NCBI GenBank assembly: GCA_016858145.1
Contig: JAEHOE010000149.1
Location: forward strand, 186,001-250,000
Source of the DNA: Edaphochlamys debaryana
Taxonomy: Eukaryota > Chlorophyta > Chlorophyceae > Chlamydomonadales
DNA length: 64,000 bases
Direction of reading: 5' to 3'
The notes beneath the pieces were generated by a model that was not told the origin of the DNA, ran no database searches, and saw nothing but the letters and a program-made list of their open reading frames with translations. The position numbers and the translations under genes were made by a program. Below, piece by piece: positions 12,702 through 23,744 of this stretch; position 1 is the stretch's first letter; every line of letters starts with the position of its first letter.

Positions 12702-14169
12702 GTAGCTGCAACGCTGCGAGGTCTCGAGTGCTGTTCTAGACGTGCAGATATCAGGTACCAGAATGGGTGTAGGCGGCTGAGCTTGCAACTCGGGCTCGAC
12801 GTGCCGAGCAAGTCGCTCCGCGGATGGGCAGAGTGGCCCCGCGGCCCCTTCGCCTCCAGCCCCCGCCTCGAAGCCTTGCGCGCCTCGGCAGGTCCGCTCC
12901 CGCTCTGCACCGCCGCTCCCAGGTAGCTGCCGCTCTGCCGCACCGCGCACCGCGCGCAGCGACAGTGCAGCGGCGGCACAGCGGTCCCGCAGCAGGCGGC
13001 GGGGGAGCGGCAGGCGCCCACGCCTCGAGATGACCCCTGGGTCGCTCTCTGTGCCTCTCGCACGGCGCACTCGCTCCTGGCGCCCGCAGCCGCTCACAGG
13101 GCGACATGGGAAGCTCTGCAAAGCTCTGTGTGTATCTTGCAATCGCGAGGGACCTGCAGCACGGCCGGGTCCTCGTCGTGCCCTAGCTCAGCTCCTGCCC
13201 GGCAGCCGCCCTCCTCTACCTCCCCGCCTCCGCCCTGGCCTCAGCCCAGCTCCACAATTCGGCTCCTGGCCCAGTCATCCATACGCAAAGCAAACCCCAG
13301 ACTAGCTCCGTATGTCAAGCTAGGACGGGCTTCCTGAGCTCGGTCTAGCTATGTATACCCGCGCACGCATGCACGCCCTATAGCTCCTGCCCCCACCTCT
13401 TTGGACCCCCCACCCCCCCTGTACTTGTAGAGCCCCAGCCAAGGAGTGCATCCCAAGCGGCCACCGCGCAATGCCTGAATGCCCCCCGCCCCCGCTCTGC
13501 CTGGCCGGCTGCGCACGCCCACACACGCCCACACACGCAAACCCCCCACACCCGAGTGCCACATCCCCACGTTCGGTACGGCCTGGTACTATGCGCTGCA
13601 GGCTACGAGGGCTACGCGCACTCCGGGCACCACTACCACCTCGGCAGCCCTACACGCTGGGGCCGACTCCCCAGCTCCCTCCGGCCCTCACGCGGTGCAG
13701 TGCCCCCCGGCAAACTGGCTCGAACGCCCCTCCCCCTCGCCCCCACTCCGGCAGCGCCTCCAGCTCCAGCCCAGCCCTCCAGCAGCGCCGCCCGGTGACC
13801 AGCAGGGGCCGGTCCTCCCTCGGGCAGCCAGCGGCTCAGCACTCGGCAACGCCTCAAAGGGACCCTGCAGGCCCTCCCTCGAGCAGCGCCGCCAGCCTTG
13901 CGCCGGCCCTCCTTCGAGGCGGAAGCAGCGTCTCGAGGTCCTCGCCCGGGCCCCGGCGCCTCACTCGGGCAGCGCCTCCAGCTCTGGCCCAGCCCTCTCG
14001 CGAGCAGTGCTCGGCAGCGCCTCTAGGGGACTCGTCCCTTGAGCGCCCTTCACTCGGGCAGCACCTCCAGCTCCAGCCCACCAGCAGCGCCGCCCGGTGA
14101 CCAGCAGGGGCCGGTCCTCACTCGGGCAGCCAGCGCCTCAAGGTGACTCGTCCCCCGCCGCCCGGCGCC
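12702..14169. other. Spacer between two minus-strand genes
   Basis: Holds the 5' flank of the large coiled-coil gene (start 12701) and the 3' UTR of the ARMC2-like gene (stop 14170). I see no coding region of its own. 13480-13570 has CA-rich pyrimidine sequence. 13740-14170 is filled with degenerate repeats, listed separately. No core promoter motif could be assigned. Confidence 0.5.
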
Positions 14170-14195
14170 TCACTCGGGCAGCGCCTCCAGCTCAG
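13740..14195. repeat. Degenerate tandem copies of the ARMC2-like 3' coding end
   Basis: The motif CTCGGGCAGC(G/A)CCTCCAGCTC, which on the minus strand contains the last codons of the ARMC2-like gene (ending LEALPE and stop), recurs near 13744, 13966, 14052 and 14171. A longer block around CCGCCCGGTGACCAGCAGGG occurs at about 13790 and again at about 14090. The copies lie beyond the real stop codon, so they are 3' UTR duplications of the last coding segment. Confidence 0.65.
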
Positions 14196-17100
14196 CGCTG
14201 CTCATGCGCTCCCTGAGCCGCCGCATCTGCGCGCCCAGGCGGCCCAGCACGGCGGCCGTCTCCTCGGCCTCGGCCAGGCTGCTGGCCTCGAGCACCTCCA
14301 CCACCGCCAGCACCTCCACCACCTCCTCGTGGCTGAAGCTGCTCGCCACCGGCCCCGTAGCTAAACCCCCCGACCCCGCTCTCCCCACCCCTGCTGCTGC
14401 CCCCGCGCTTCCGGCGGCTGCGTCCGCGGCCGCCGCCGCGGCCTCGTCCGCCGACGCCACGTTGAAGAGGGCCTTGCAGACCACGTCCACGATGGCCTCG
14501 TCCCGCTCCGTCAGCTCCCCCAGGGCCACGGTGCGGCCCAGCACCTCCACCAGGCGGCTGGCGCCCCCCAGGGAGCCCAGCGCCGCCTTGCGCCCCGGGT
14601 CCATGGTGAAGTTGATGAGCGTGCCGCACACGGAATAGAGCACCTCGGAGTTGGGGTGGTCGAGCAGGAGCACCAGGGCCTCGACGATGCGGTGCGCCTG
14701 GGGGAAAGGATGAGGGGGGGAGGGGGATGAGGGGGTGAGCGTGACCGTGGAAAGAGACATAAGAAAGGCAGGGTGGTCGAGCGGGATGGATGTGTATGGT
14801 GGTGGGTGGTGGGTGGGTGGTGGATGGCGAAAGAAGGGGAGGGGGATGACGGAAAGGGGAGGGGATGGAGGTGTAGGTGTGCTTGGTGGTCTCGAGCTTC
14901 CACCATGCAGGGGGAGGAGGACACGGGTGCGTAACGGAGGACAGGTCAGTCCGCGCGCTTGGGCAAGCCAGGGCTTTAGCCTCCCCCTCCTCCTTTCCCC
15001 CTCCGTACGCCTCGGTTGACACGCTGCCCTCCGCCGGTTCCCCTCCTCCCCTCCCCGTCCCTCTCGCCTGCATGTAGTCCCGCACGTCGGGCGACCGCGA
15101 GAAGTTGCCGTACACCCGTGCCGCCTCTATGACCGCCTCCTCGTTGTCGGTGAGCAGCAGGGGCGTGATGCGGGGGAGCAGGCGGGCGCAGGGGAGGGAC
15201 AGGACCTGGGGGGGGGGGAGGTGGGGTGGGATAGGGAGGGGGGTGGGTAGGAGGGGGGGGGGGGTGAGGGAGGGGGGGGGGCGTATTGGTGAGGGTTGGG
15301 GGCGGGGTGGGAGGGGTGGGGGGTGCGATAGGGAGGAGCAGGGCATGCAGCAGGTTGAGCGGGATGAGCTGACTCGGCTCCAAGGCTCACCCCTGGTCCC
15401 AGTCACATGACCAGGACAAGCCCCACCCGTGGACCCGCCCGGTTCCACTTCCAAGCCCCCCACCTTGTTCACGAATCCCTGCGCCGGGTCCGACTGGTAG
15501 TAGGAGAGGTTGGTGAGGGCGCAGACGGTGTTGAGGACCAGCTCCTCGGCGGCCTCGAAGCTGGGAGGGGGAGGGGCGGGAAGGTGGGTGGGAGGAGGAG
15601 GAAAGGGTAAGTGTGGGGGGGTGAGGGTGCGGAGAGAGGGTTGGGGCACACTGGGGGCGATTGGTGCTCCCCACCTGCTGCTTACTCCCGATTCCTCCAG
15701 CAGCGCCCGTCACCAACGTCCTCGGGCTCCCACACACCTAGCCTCCCCTGCCCTCCACCTTCCCCCAAAGCAGCGCCAGAAGTGTATTCCTCCACCCTTT
15801 CCCTACCCATACCCCTTCCCCCTTTCCTTCTCCCCAAGGCCCTCATATCGTCGCCGAGTGTTCACGTGCACCCCTCCCCCAGCAAGCAGCGCATCCGCCC
15901 CGTGCTGCTTCCCTCCACCTTCCCCCTGCCTGTCCCCCCCCCCCTCCCCCCCTCTAATGCTCACCTGTACCCCTCCAGCAGCGCAAGCAGTGCATCCGCC
16001 ACGTGCTGCTCCTCCGCCAGCGCGTGCCCCGCGTCGGGCCATATGGCCAGGTTGGCGGCCAGGCGCAGGATCTTGACCAGGCAGTCCTCGTGGGAGGCAG
16101 CCTTGGAGAGCCTGGATGTGATGTTGAGGTGGGATGGTGGTGGTTGTATGGGGGGCAAGGACAGCCCAAGACGGACTGGCCGCAGCCGCAAGCCTGTGCT
16201 AAACCTCATCTTGCGCTCCTTCCGCTGCCCCCGCGCCTGCCTCATGTACCCGGCACTCGAGCCCTCACACTCATCCCCTTACCTCCCGCGCGATCCCGCT
16301 CAGCCACAAACACCCCTCACCTCCCCCCCCCCACCCCCCCTCACCGGTCCGCCGCTGCGCTGCCGCTGGCCCCCGGCTCCGCGGGCGGCGGCCCCCCGAA
16401 GGCGTACCGCTGCAAAATGCCCACCACCGTGACCAGGGAGAAGGGCACGTTGCACACCTGGGGGGTTGGGGGTGGGGGTGGGTCAGGGTAATCGTAACTG
16501 AGCGGGACTATGTAGCCTACGCCAGGGAGGACCCTCTGCCATTCGAGCAGGGCTGGGGGTGAGAGGGGTACTCTCTGCGTTCTGTCCCCATCGCCTCCTC
16601 CCTCGTCACCCCTCCTCCCTAGTCCCCCTCTCCCCCTTTCTGCCCCCGGCTCCTCCGCTCCCCCCCTCAAGACGCGCCCCCCACCTGCTCCCTGTAGCCG
16701 CTCGAGTTGGTGGTGAGGTTGCCCCCGGCTCCTCCCCTCCCCCCCTCCAAAGACGTGTCCCCCGCCTGCTCCATCACCCCGCCCCCCACCTGCTCCCTGT
16801 AGCCGCTGGAGTTGGTGGTTAGGTTGCCCAGCACGAAGGCCACCCGCAGCAGGATGGCCCGGTGGTCGGCGTACTGGCCCAGCAGCTGGACCTGGGGGGG
16901 GAGGATGGGGAGGAGGGGGGGGAGGGGGGGCAGGTGAGGTTCGGGAGGGGAGGGAGACGAGAAGGGATGTGGGGCACGTGCAGAAGGTTGAGCTGTGCCC
17001 GCACCTTCGCGTCACACTCCGTCCACCCTGCCCGCCCTCTCCCCGGTCCGGCTCCCTGTGTCCCCCTTCCTCCACCCTCCCTGTTCTGTCCGCCTCTTCG

Positions 17101-20100
17101 GCCGCCTCGCATCACCCCTCCTCCTACCCTCCCATCGCCCCTGCCCCTGCCCGCATCCATAGCCTCCTCGGACCCCCACCCCTGAACACTCCCCTCCTTC
17201 CCTTTCCCCGCCTTATCAGCCCCCCTTCCTTCTCCCCCTCCTCACCAGCAGCGGCGCGTACCCGCCGTCCGCCTCCATGGCCGCCTGACAGCCGTCGTGC
17301 AACGACAGCTTACTAAGGATGCGCCCCACGTTGAGCACGACCTCCGTGGCGCCGCTGAGCGCAGCGCACGCAGCACGCAGCGCGGGCACGATGCCCGCCG
17401 CCAAAAAGGCGGCGGCGTTGTGCGGCGGTACGGCGAGGTTGCGCAGCACGCCGCTGGCCTGTACGGCAACCTGCCCGCACGACTCTGCCAGTGCTTCGTC
17501 GCCGGACTTGGCCTAGCGGGGGGGTGGGGTGGGGGTGGGCGGTGAAGGGTTGTGGGTATGCCAACCAGTCCCTAGCTCCCTAGCTTCGCCGCATTTGCCC
17601 CCCTAGACGTGGCACGGCGAGGGTGAGGGGTTATGGGCAGGCAGGCGGTGAAAGGGAAGCACTGTCAGCCCCCCTCCCTTGCTTCGCCCCTCCTGGCAGG
17701 CTGCGTCTCTCGCTCTGCACTTCCTCCGCCCCGCTTCCAGCCCTCTGTCCTTTCTTCCCTCCCTCCCTCCTCCCCCTTTCCCCCCCTCCTCACCCCTCCC
17801 CTCCCCCCCCCCTCCCTCCCCCTCCCCCCCCTCCCCTCCCCCTCCCCTCCCCCTCCCCCTCCCCCTCCCCCTCCCCCTCCCCTCCCCTTCCCCTCCCCTC
17901 CCCTCCCCTTCCCTCCCCTCCCCTCCCCTCCCCTCCCCTCTCCCCCCCCCCCACCTGGTCCGCCAGCTGGTTCAGCAGCGCCGCCAGCACGTGCAGCGAG
18001 CCCAGCCGCACCAGGGCCTTCTGGTTGGAGGCGTCGTTGGACACGTTCTTGAGCGCGCCGTTCAGGTAGACCAGGGGCTGGGGGGGGGCCGTGGGGGGGC
18101 GTGCGGGGGGGGTGGGTGGGGGGGATGGGGAGTGGGGGGAGCAGAGGAGGCAGGGGGGTTCTTGAGCGCGCCGTTCGTGTAGACCAGGGGCTGGGGGGGG
18201 CCGTGGGGGGGCGTGCGGTGGGGGGTGGGTGGGGGGGATGGGGAGTGAGGGGAGCAGAGGAGGCAGGGGGGTTCTTGAGCGCGCCGTTCGTGTAGACCAG
18301 GGGCTGGGGGGGGCCGTGGGGGGGCGTGCGGGGGGGGTGGGTGGGGGGGATGGGGAGTGGGGGGAGCAGAGGAGGCAGGGGGGTTCTTGAGCGCGCCGTT
18401 CATGTAGACCAGGGGCTGGGGGGGGAGGGGGAGGGGGGCACGTGGAGTGGGAAGGGGGGGATGAGAGTGCGAGAGGAAGGGTGGGAGGGGCAAGCCAGAG
18501 GTGTGAGGCGACCGGGTCATTCGGGCCCCAGGCAGGCGAGCCGGAGGAGAAAGGCAAGGAGGCAGATGTAAGGCGGTTCCCTCCCAGGCCCCTTCCTCCT
18601 CCTTGCCTGCTCCCTTCCCTGCGTTTTGTGCACATCATAAGCTTTCTGCCGCGCTGACGGTTCTCCGACTCTTACGAGCAGCCCTTCACACGCGCCTCTC
18701 CATACCTTCTCGGGACCGCTGCCTCCCACCCCCCCACACACACACTGCCCTCCGTTGTCTCGCGCGCGTTCTCGGGTCTGTCGCTAGGCGTGTCGGGTGC
18801 GCGTCGCTCTGCCAGCGGGCATGTGTCTGTTGGCACTCCGTGCCGTTCTCGTTCGCCAGCCTCGTCTACACCGTGCCACACCTTCCTACGCTCATCTCCA
18901 CGCCGGCTCCCGGCCAGGTTTGCGCTTCGGTATGGGACGGGCCGGGCTTGGGCATGGGGTTCGCTCGGGCTTTCGTTTCGGGTCGCTCGCACGTCCGCCG
19001 CTCCACTTCTCTCACTGCATCGCACGCGCAATCGCATTCTAGCCTCCAACGGGTACTCCCTAAACACACTGCCCTCCCTCCTACACCCCCCCTCCCTCCC
19101 CCAGCCTCTCCCCCCCAGCCTCTTGCTCCCCACACACACACCTCGTGCATGTTGCCCGGGTGATTGCTGCCCCGCGCCGAGGCCACCATGATGTGCACCG
19201 TGTGCACCAGCGGCTCCAGCAGCCCCTCGCGCCGGAACAGCGCGTCGTTGCCCGCCTCCTTGGACAGGCGGTAGAGCAGCTTGGCGGTCTGCAGCAGCGG
19301 CTGACGGGACTTGACCACGCGGAGGACGATGGCGCAGGCCTGGGGAAAGGGTGGGGTGGTGGGGTGAGAGGGGAGTGTCTGTTGCTGAGCGGGATCGCGC
19401 CGACGCCAGGGAATCCTTGAGGGGAGAGGGGAAATGGAGTGTTTGTTGCTGAGCACACCGCGGGCCTCCCTGCCGTACTCACGCCCCCTGGACTCCACAG
19501 TCGCCTCACGGGTCTGGCGCCCCTGCCAATCCCACATGCAGCCTGCATCCCCGACCGCCCCCTTCTTCCGCGGCCGGCTATGCTCCACCATTGCCCGCCC
19601 CAACTGTGCCCCTGCTTCACCGCAAGCCTGAATGCCACCCGCTCCTTCAGTCGCAGTCCTTGCCCCATGCCCCCCTGCCCGCTTCCCACTGTCCCACCCC
19701 TCCCCATCTCCTTCCCCCATGCCCTCACCCTCCGCCCCCGCCCTTCGCCCCCCCCCACCCGCCACCCTACCCTCTTCCGAGGCGTCCAAATTCTCTGCCA
19801 GTCCCCGCCCCTACGGTACGCCCACTGCGACCCTACTTGCCCTCCAGCCTGACCGCCCCCGCCCTTCCATCCCAGTCCTTCCCACGCGGCCCGCCTCCCC
19901 TCTTCCCACCCCCGGGCGACCTCGCAATCCCCCTCAGCAGCAGCAAGCATACCCTCTTCCCACCCTCCCCCCTCCCCTCCCTCCCCTCCCTCCCCTCCCT
20001 CCCCCCCCCCACCTTCATGAGCAGCTCGGGCGAGCTGCTGTCCATGAGCCGGAACACGTGCTCACTGATCGCATCGCGCATGGACAGATGCGCGCCGCCA

Positions 20101-22290
20101 GATCCGGATCTGGATCCCGACCCGGCCGCGACGCCGCCGCCGCCCGACCCAGATCCGGATCCGGACCCGTGCTCCCGGAACACGGCCGAGCTCGAGTTGA
20201 GCCACGCCGAGCTGTGCTCCCGCCGCCGCGCCTCCTCCACCAGCCCAAGCAGCCGCCCCGCGTGCCCACACAGCGCCACGGTGCCGCTGCGCGCCGCTAT
20301 GGAGGCCGTGAGGTCCGTGAGGACCCCCTCCACGCCCGTCCGCCAGGCGAAGAAATCGTCCGAGGGGTCGAGGACCACAGGCTCGATGGATACCGGTACT
20401 GATAGCGGTACCGCCGGCTGCGGCGGCGCCGCCACAGGCGGCGGCGCTGCGCGGCTGGCCCTGGCCGGCGACCCCGGGGCGGCGGCGGCGGCCGTGATGG
20501 CGGCGCCTGCCACCGCCGCCAGCTGGCGGCAGTGCGGATCCGGCGGAAGCTGCAGCTGCCCCCCGTGCGGCCCGTGCGGCAGCGGCGCCGGCGCCGGTAC
20601 AGGCAGCGGTACCGGCGGCCGTACTGCGTGCGCTCCGTCGAAGTCGTTCTCCTCGTCGTCCGAGTACTGGGCAAAGGCTGCCATATCCAGGACCTGGGGG
20701 AGGGAGGGATGGGGGTGATTTTCTGACAAACTGGAGAGCAGCAGGAGAGAAGGAGCGGCAGCAGAGGGATGGGGGGATGGAGGGGAGCTGTGCGGCGGGG
20801 GGTGAAGCGGTGTGGGCTGGGGGTGGAGGATGGGAAAAGGGGGTTGGCGGTCGCACTGTCGGGGCTGGGTGACCGGGTGGGGTAACCGTGCCGGGCCCCG
20901 GCGTCCCCGGCCCCGGCTGGAGGGCATGGCAGGGCCACGATGGGAAGGAGGCCGCGCTGTGGGGGCATGCGCGGCAACAGTCGGGGGAGCCCTCACTCGT
21001 GGCCGTGCCGGGCCCCGGCCCTGACCCAGGCCCAGGCGTGCCCGGCCCCGGCCCAGCCCTCCGCCCCGCGCGGCTCCCTCCAGCCCCCTGATGCGGCTGC
21101 AGCACTGCAGGGCCCCGCTGTGCCCGCAAGGGGAGCGCCGCACGTGGCACCCCGGCAGCCTGCTCCGGCAGTGCCACTGCCCCCAGGCCGCAGAGGCCAT
21201 CACATGCCTGCCACCCCACGCCCACGCTCCGGCCCCGGTCGGCGGGCCCCGTACCCAGCGCTCCCATCCCGGCGCTCCCACCCCAGCGCTCCCATCCTCC
21301 CAAAGCACTTTCACAGCCCGTTGCTCTCCTGGAGCCCCCACCCGTGCTGCAAAAGGTGCGCAGCGCCTGCACCCCTGGGGCAGGCCCCGGTTCCCGCTTT
21401 CGCACCCCTCTCCCCACGTCCCCCGCAGCCCCCCCCCTCACGGCCCTCGCCCCCCCCCCCGCACCTGCGCCCCGTTGCCCAGCTCCTGCACCCCGGGCGG
21501 CGGCCCCGGGTAGCGCTCCGTGATGGGGTCCATGTCGGACAGGGCGGCGGAGCCGGGCCGCCCGCGGGAGGTGCCGGGGCGGGGGGGCAGGTCGTCGTTT
21601 CGGCGGGGGTCCAGCAGAGGCCCCTCGCCCTCGCCGGGTATGGGCATGCCGTAAGAAAACTCCCCGGCCAGGCCGCCGGGCAGGTAGGAGGAGGAGGTGG
21701 AGAAGGAGGAGGCGGAGGGGGGGGGCTGCGTGGCGGCGTGGGAGGCCAGGGACTGGGCGGTGGAGGGGAGGGAGGCGGCGCGGAGCGAGGCAGCCCCGGA
21801 GGAGGCCGGCGCGGCGTGCGGGTCCGGGGAGGCGTTGGGGTGCGCGGGGCGGGGGAAGCTGCGGACAGGGAGGGTGGGGAGGGGAGGGCGGGTGCGGAGT
21901 TGGGCGACAGTGCTACCGGCACGCTACCGCATGTCATGCCTGTCGCTAGCCCCGCATCACCGTCAATCATGCCAGTAGGCTGGTCCCGCACATGAAAAAG
22001 CTGGTACAGCAAGACCAAACCAGCGGCGCGTCCACTACCATGGTGCCCCCTGCCTGGGCACAGCTCCCTCCCTACTGGCGTCCTGTGACTGACGTCTCTC
22101 CCCATCAAGCCCCTGCCCGCTCGACCCCCCACCTGAAGTCCTGCTCGCCCAGGCTGCTCTTCAGAGCGGCCACCGTCTCCGCCGCCGTAGGGCGCACCCC
22201 GCGGCCCACCGCCAGCAACCCATCTAGCCCCGGCAGAGGCCTGGGCAGTGGCGGGGGCAAGGGAGTGGGTTGGGGTGGCGATTCAGGCAT
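14170..22290 (-). CDS. ARMC2: Armadillo-repeat protein, ARMC2/PF27-like ciliary protein (12 exons)
   Basis: Exons in coding order: 22290-22133, 21858-21465, 20693-20013, 19339-19142, 18077-17955, 17512-17246, 16891-16790, 16457-16345, 16111-15965, 15560-15464, 15205-15068, 14697-14170. Phases agree throughout, giving about 981 residues; the 5' start is tentative. Residues 1 to ~410 are mostly Pro/Ser/Gly-rich. Residues ~412-910 are ARM/HEAT-type helical repeats with typical cores such as ALTNLSYYQSD, LTTNSSGYREQ, ARVYGNFSRS and SVCGTLINFT. The intron after DVRDYMQ has a GC donor (CAG|GCGAGA), supported by phase. In Chlamydomonas and animals ARMC2 carries radial spokes along cilia by intraflagellar transport. 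The assignment rests on repeat pattern, length and an N-terminal RP-T-A motif resembling that family; I recall PF27 and the 14-3-3 gene FTT1 as neighbours on C. reinhardtii chromosome 12 but cannot verify it. Another ARM protein remains possible. Confidence 0.7.
16683..16835 (-). repeat. Duplicated exon end and donor site, ARMC2-like exon 7
   Basis: The coding end of exon 7 (peptide LTTNSSGYREQ plus donor CAG|GTGGGG) at 16790-16830 is repeated about 105 bp further into the intron at 16683-16726. Both copies keep an intact donor. Exon 7 is called to the first donor because that keeps the frame with the next exon. Confidence 0.75.
17755..17954. repeat. Pyrimidine-rich low-complexity tract
   Basis: On the plus strand this is almost only C and T, built from CCCCT and CCCT steps. 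On the coding (minus) strand it is a G-run-rich, potentially quadruplex-forming stretch immediately after the donor of ARMC2-like exon 5. Confidence 0.85.
18060..18420 (-). repeat. 113-bp minisatellite carrying a splice acceptor and exon start
   Basis: Four copies of TAGACCAGGGGCTG occur at 18067, 18180, 18293 and 18405 (spacing 113, 113 and 112). On the minus strand each copy is a CCCCAG acceptor followed by the start of ARMC2-like exon 5 (LVYxNGALKN). Only the copy nearest the real exon (acceptor after 18077) runs on into the full exon. The upstream copies keep the acceptor and about ten codons, then return to C-rich intron. Confidence 0.85.
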
Positions 22291-23744
22291 GGGGCACAGG
22301 ATGGTGTTTGGAAGAAGGGCCGCGTGAGGCTATGGCTACGGCGGAGGAGCTCTGCTGGGATTGCGGCTAGGTCCGCTGCTGGGTCCGCTTTGTACTCCTT
22401 CCATTGCTTGTTCCAGGACTTGTTCCTGGCAAGAGTCCCTCAAGAATCCCGGCAATCACGGGGGGCTGTAACGCCCGCGCACCTGTTGGGATCAGCCCGG
22501 TCGGAAGAGCTGGAGGAGTTCTTCCGGAGCATCCCCGAGGCTTGCGTGTCTGGGATGGGGGCGGAAGCGGGGCACAACCTCAGGCCGTGGGGTCGTGAAG
22601 GCAGCGGGGATACGCGCCCTAGCGCTTCGTCTGCAGTCCAGGTGATGCGGCACCAAGCTGCAGGTGGAGAAGCTCCAGCAGAGGACGGGAGCGGAGAAGG
22701 TGTCCGGGAGCCCGGCCGCTGGCAGCCCAGCAGGCGCGTGCGCCTTGGTGGGGACGCGCTTGCGGTTCCCACCTGGCCGGCCCGTGTCCAGCTTCGGCAG
22801 CGCCAGCTTCGGTCCGCCATCCTGGTAGAAGCCCTTGCTGCGCGGCCGGGACGCAGCACAACGTTTGGGATGCTGCTGCAGCGACATGGACACGGCACGT
22901 CAAGCTGATCGCTCTTCCTTACCTGCCAGCTCCCAAGTAGGAAGTGGAAGGGCGGTTGCCAGGGTCGCCCGTCGAGAACAGCTGTCGCCCATAGTCCGCA
23001 GGTGTCACAGGACGCGTGGGCTCCTTCAACGATGCCCTGCGCATGACCAATGCGTTTGGTATCGCACAGCCTATCGGGGGCAACAGGGATGGTTGTGCTG
23101 CACCTACTTGGCCGCACGAACCACGGAGATTGGCGCATGCGGTCGGAGCCCGAAGGGGTCCTCGCCCGTCTCGCCCGCCTTAGGGGTCGGCATCGCTGCT
23201 AGAACGCCTCTTCGAAGGTCATGAGAGCTTCATGGCCCTTGCAGGCGCCCCAGGTCGCGGCTCCGCAAGCTCCCGGCGCTTAAACTGGTTGCACGTTAGC
23301 TCGTATGTGCTAGAGGTAGACTTTGGCGTACAATATGATGCGATGCCCCAATTCAGGGGCCCGCAGCTAACTCGGCCAGCGTGCAGAAGGAATTGTGCAG
23401 CAGGGAAGAACTTCGCTCAAGTCTGGCGTTAGATTGTCAGCGAGGTGCAAGAAGCGCGACGACAAGCGCGGAGCGAATACGGGGGCAAACCCTGCCCGAG
23501 GTGACGGGGTCGCTCAATCCCGCCGCGCTGCATGCGACGCAGTCTCGCCGCTCGCTCGCCGCTTCGCTCACGCTCACAGCCCATTGCTCCAATTGCTTTA
23601 GAGCTCCCACGCTGCAGCGCATAAGCCCCCTTCAACACCAGTGCCAAGCGACCGTCGCGTCGAATAATCAACACAACAGTCTCGGAACGTTCGACCGCCA
23701 GACCCCAGCCCGCCAGCCGCAATCGGCGCTAGGACTCGTCCAGG
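22291..23744. other. Divergent promoter region between ARMC2-like and SDR genes
   Basis: The ARMC2-like gene runs left from about 22290 and the dehydrogenase runs right from 23745, so this 1.45 kb should hold both 5' regions, possibly with unrecognised 5' UTR exons. Open frames of up to 230 residues occur on both strands but have no family-like sequence or splice-consistent structure. Confidence 0.5.

Noticed and set aside
11664..12926. 420-codon plus-strand frame
   Set aside because: Fully antisense to the first exon of the large minus-strand gene, whose phase continues correctly through 15 further exons.
18060..18420. CRISPR-like spaced repeat
   Set aside because: Both repeat and spacer parts are similar between units and the unit contains a splice acceptor with exon codons; it is a minisatellite in a nuclear gene.
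22440..23138. 232-codon minus-strand frame between ARMC2-like and SDR genes
   Set aside because: No family-like sequence, no splice-consistent partners, and an overlapping plus-strand frame of equal length; chance in GC-rich DNA.
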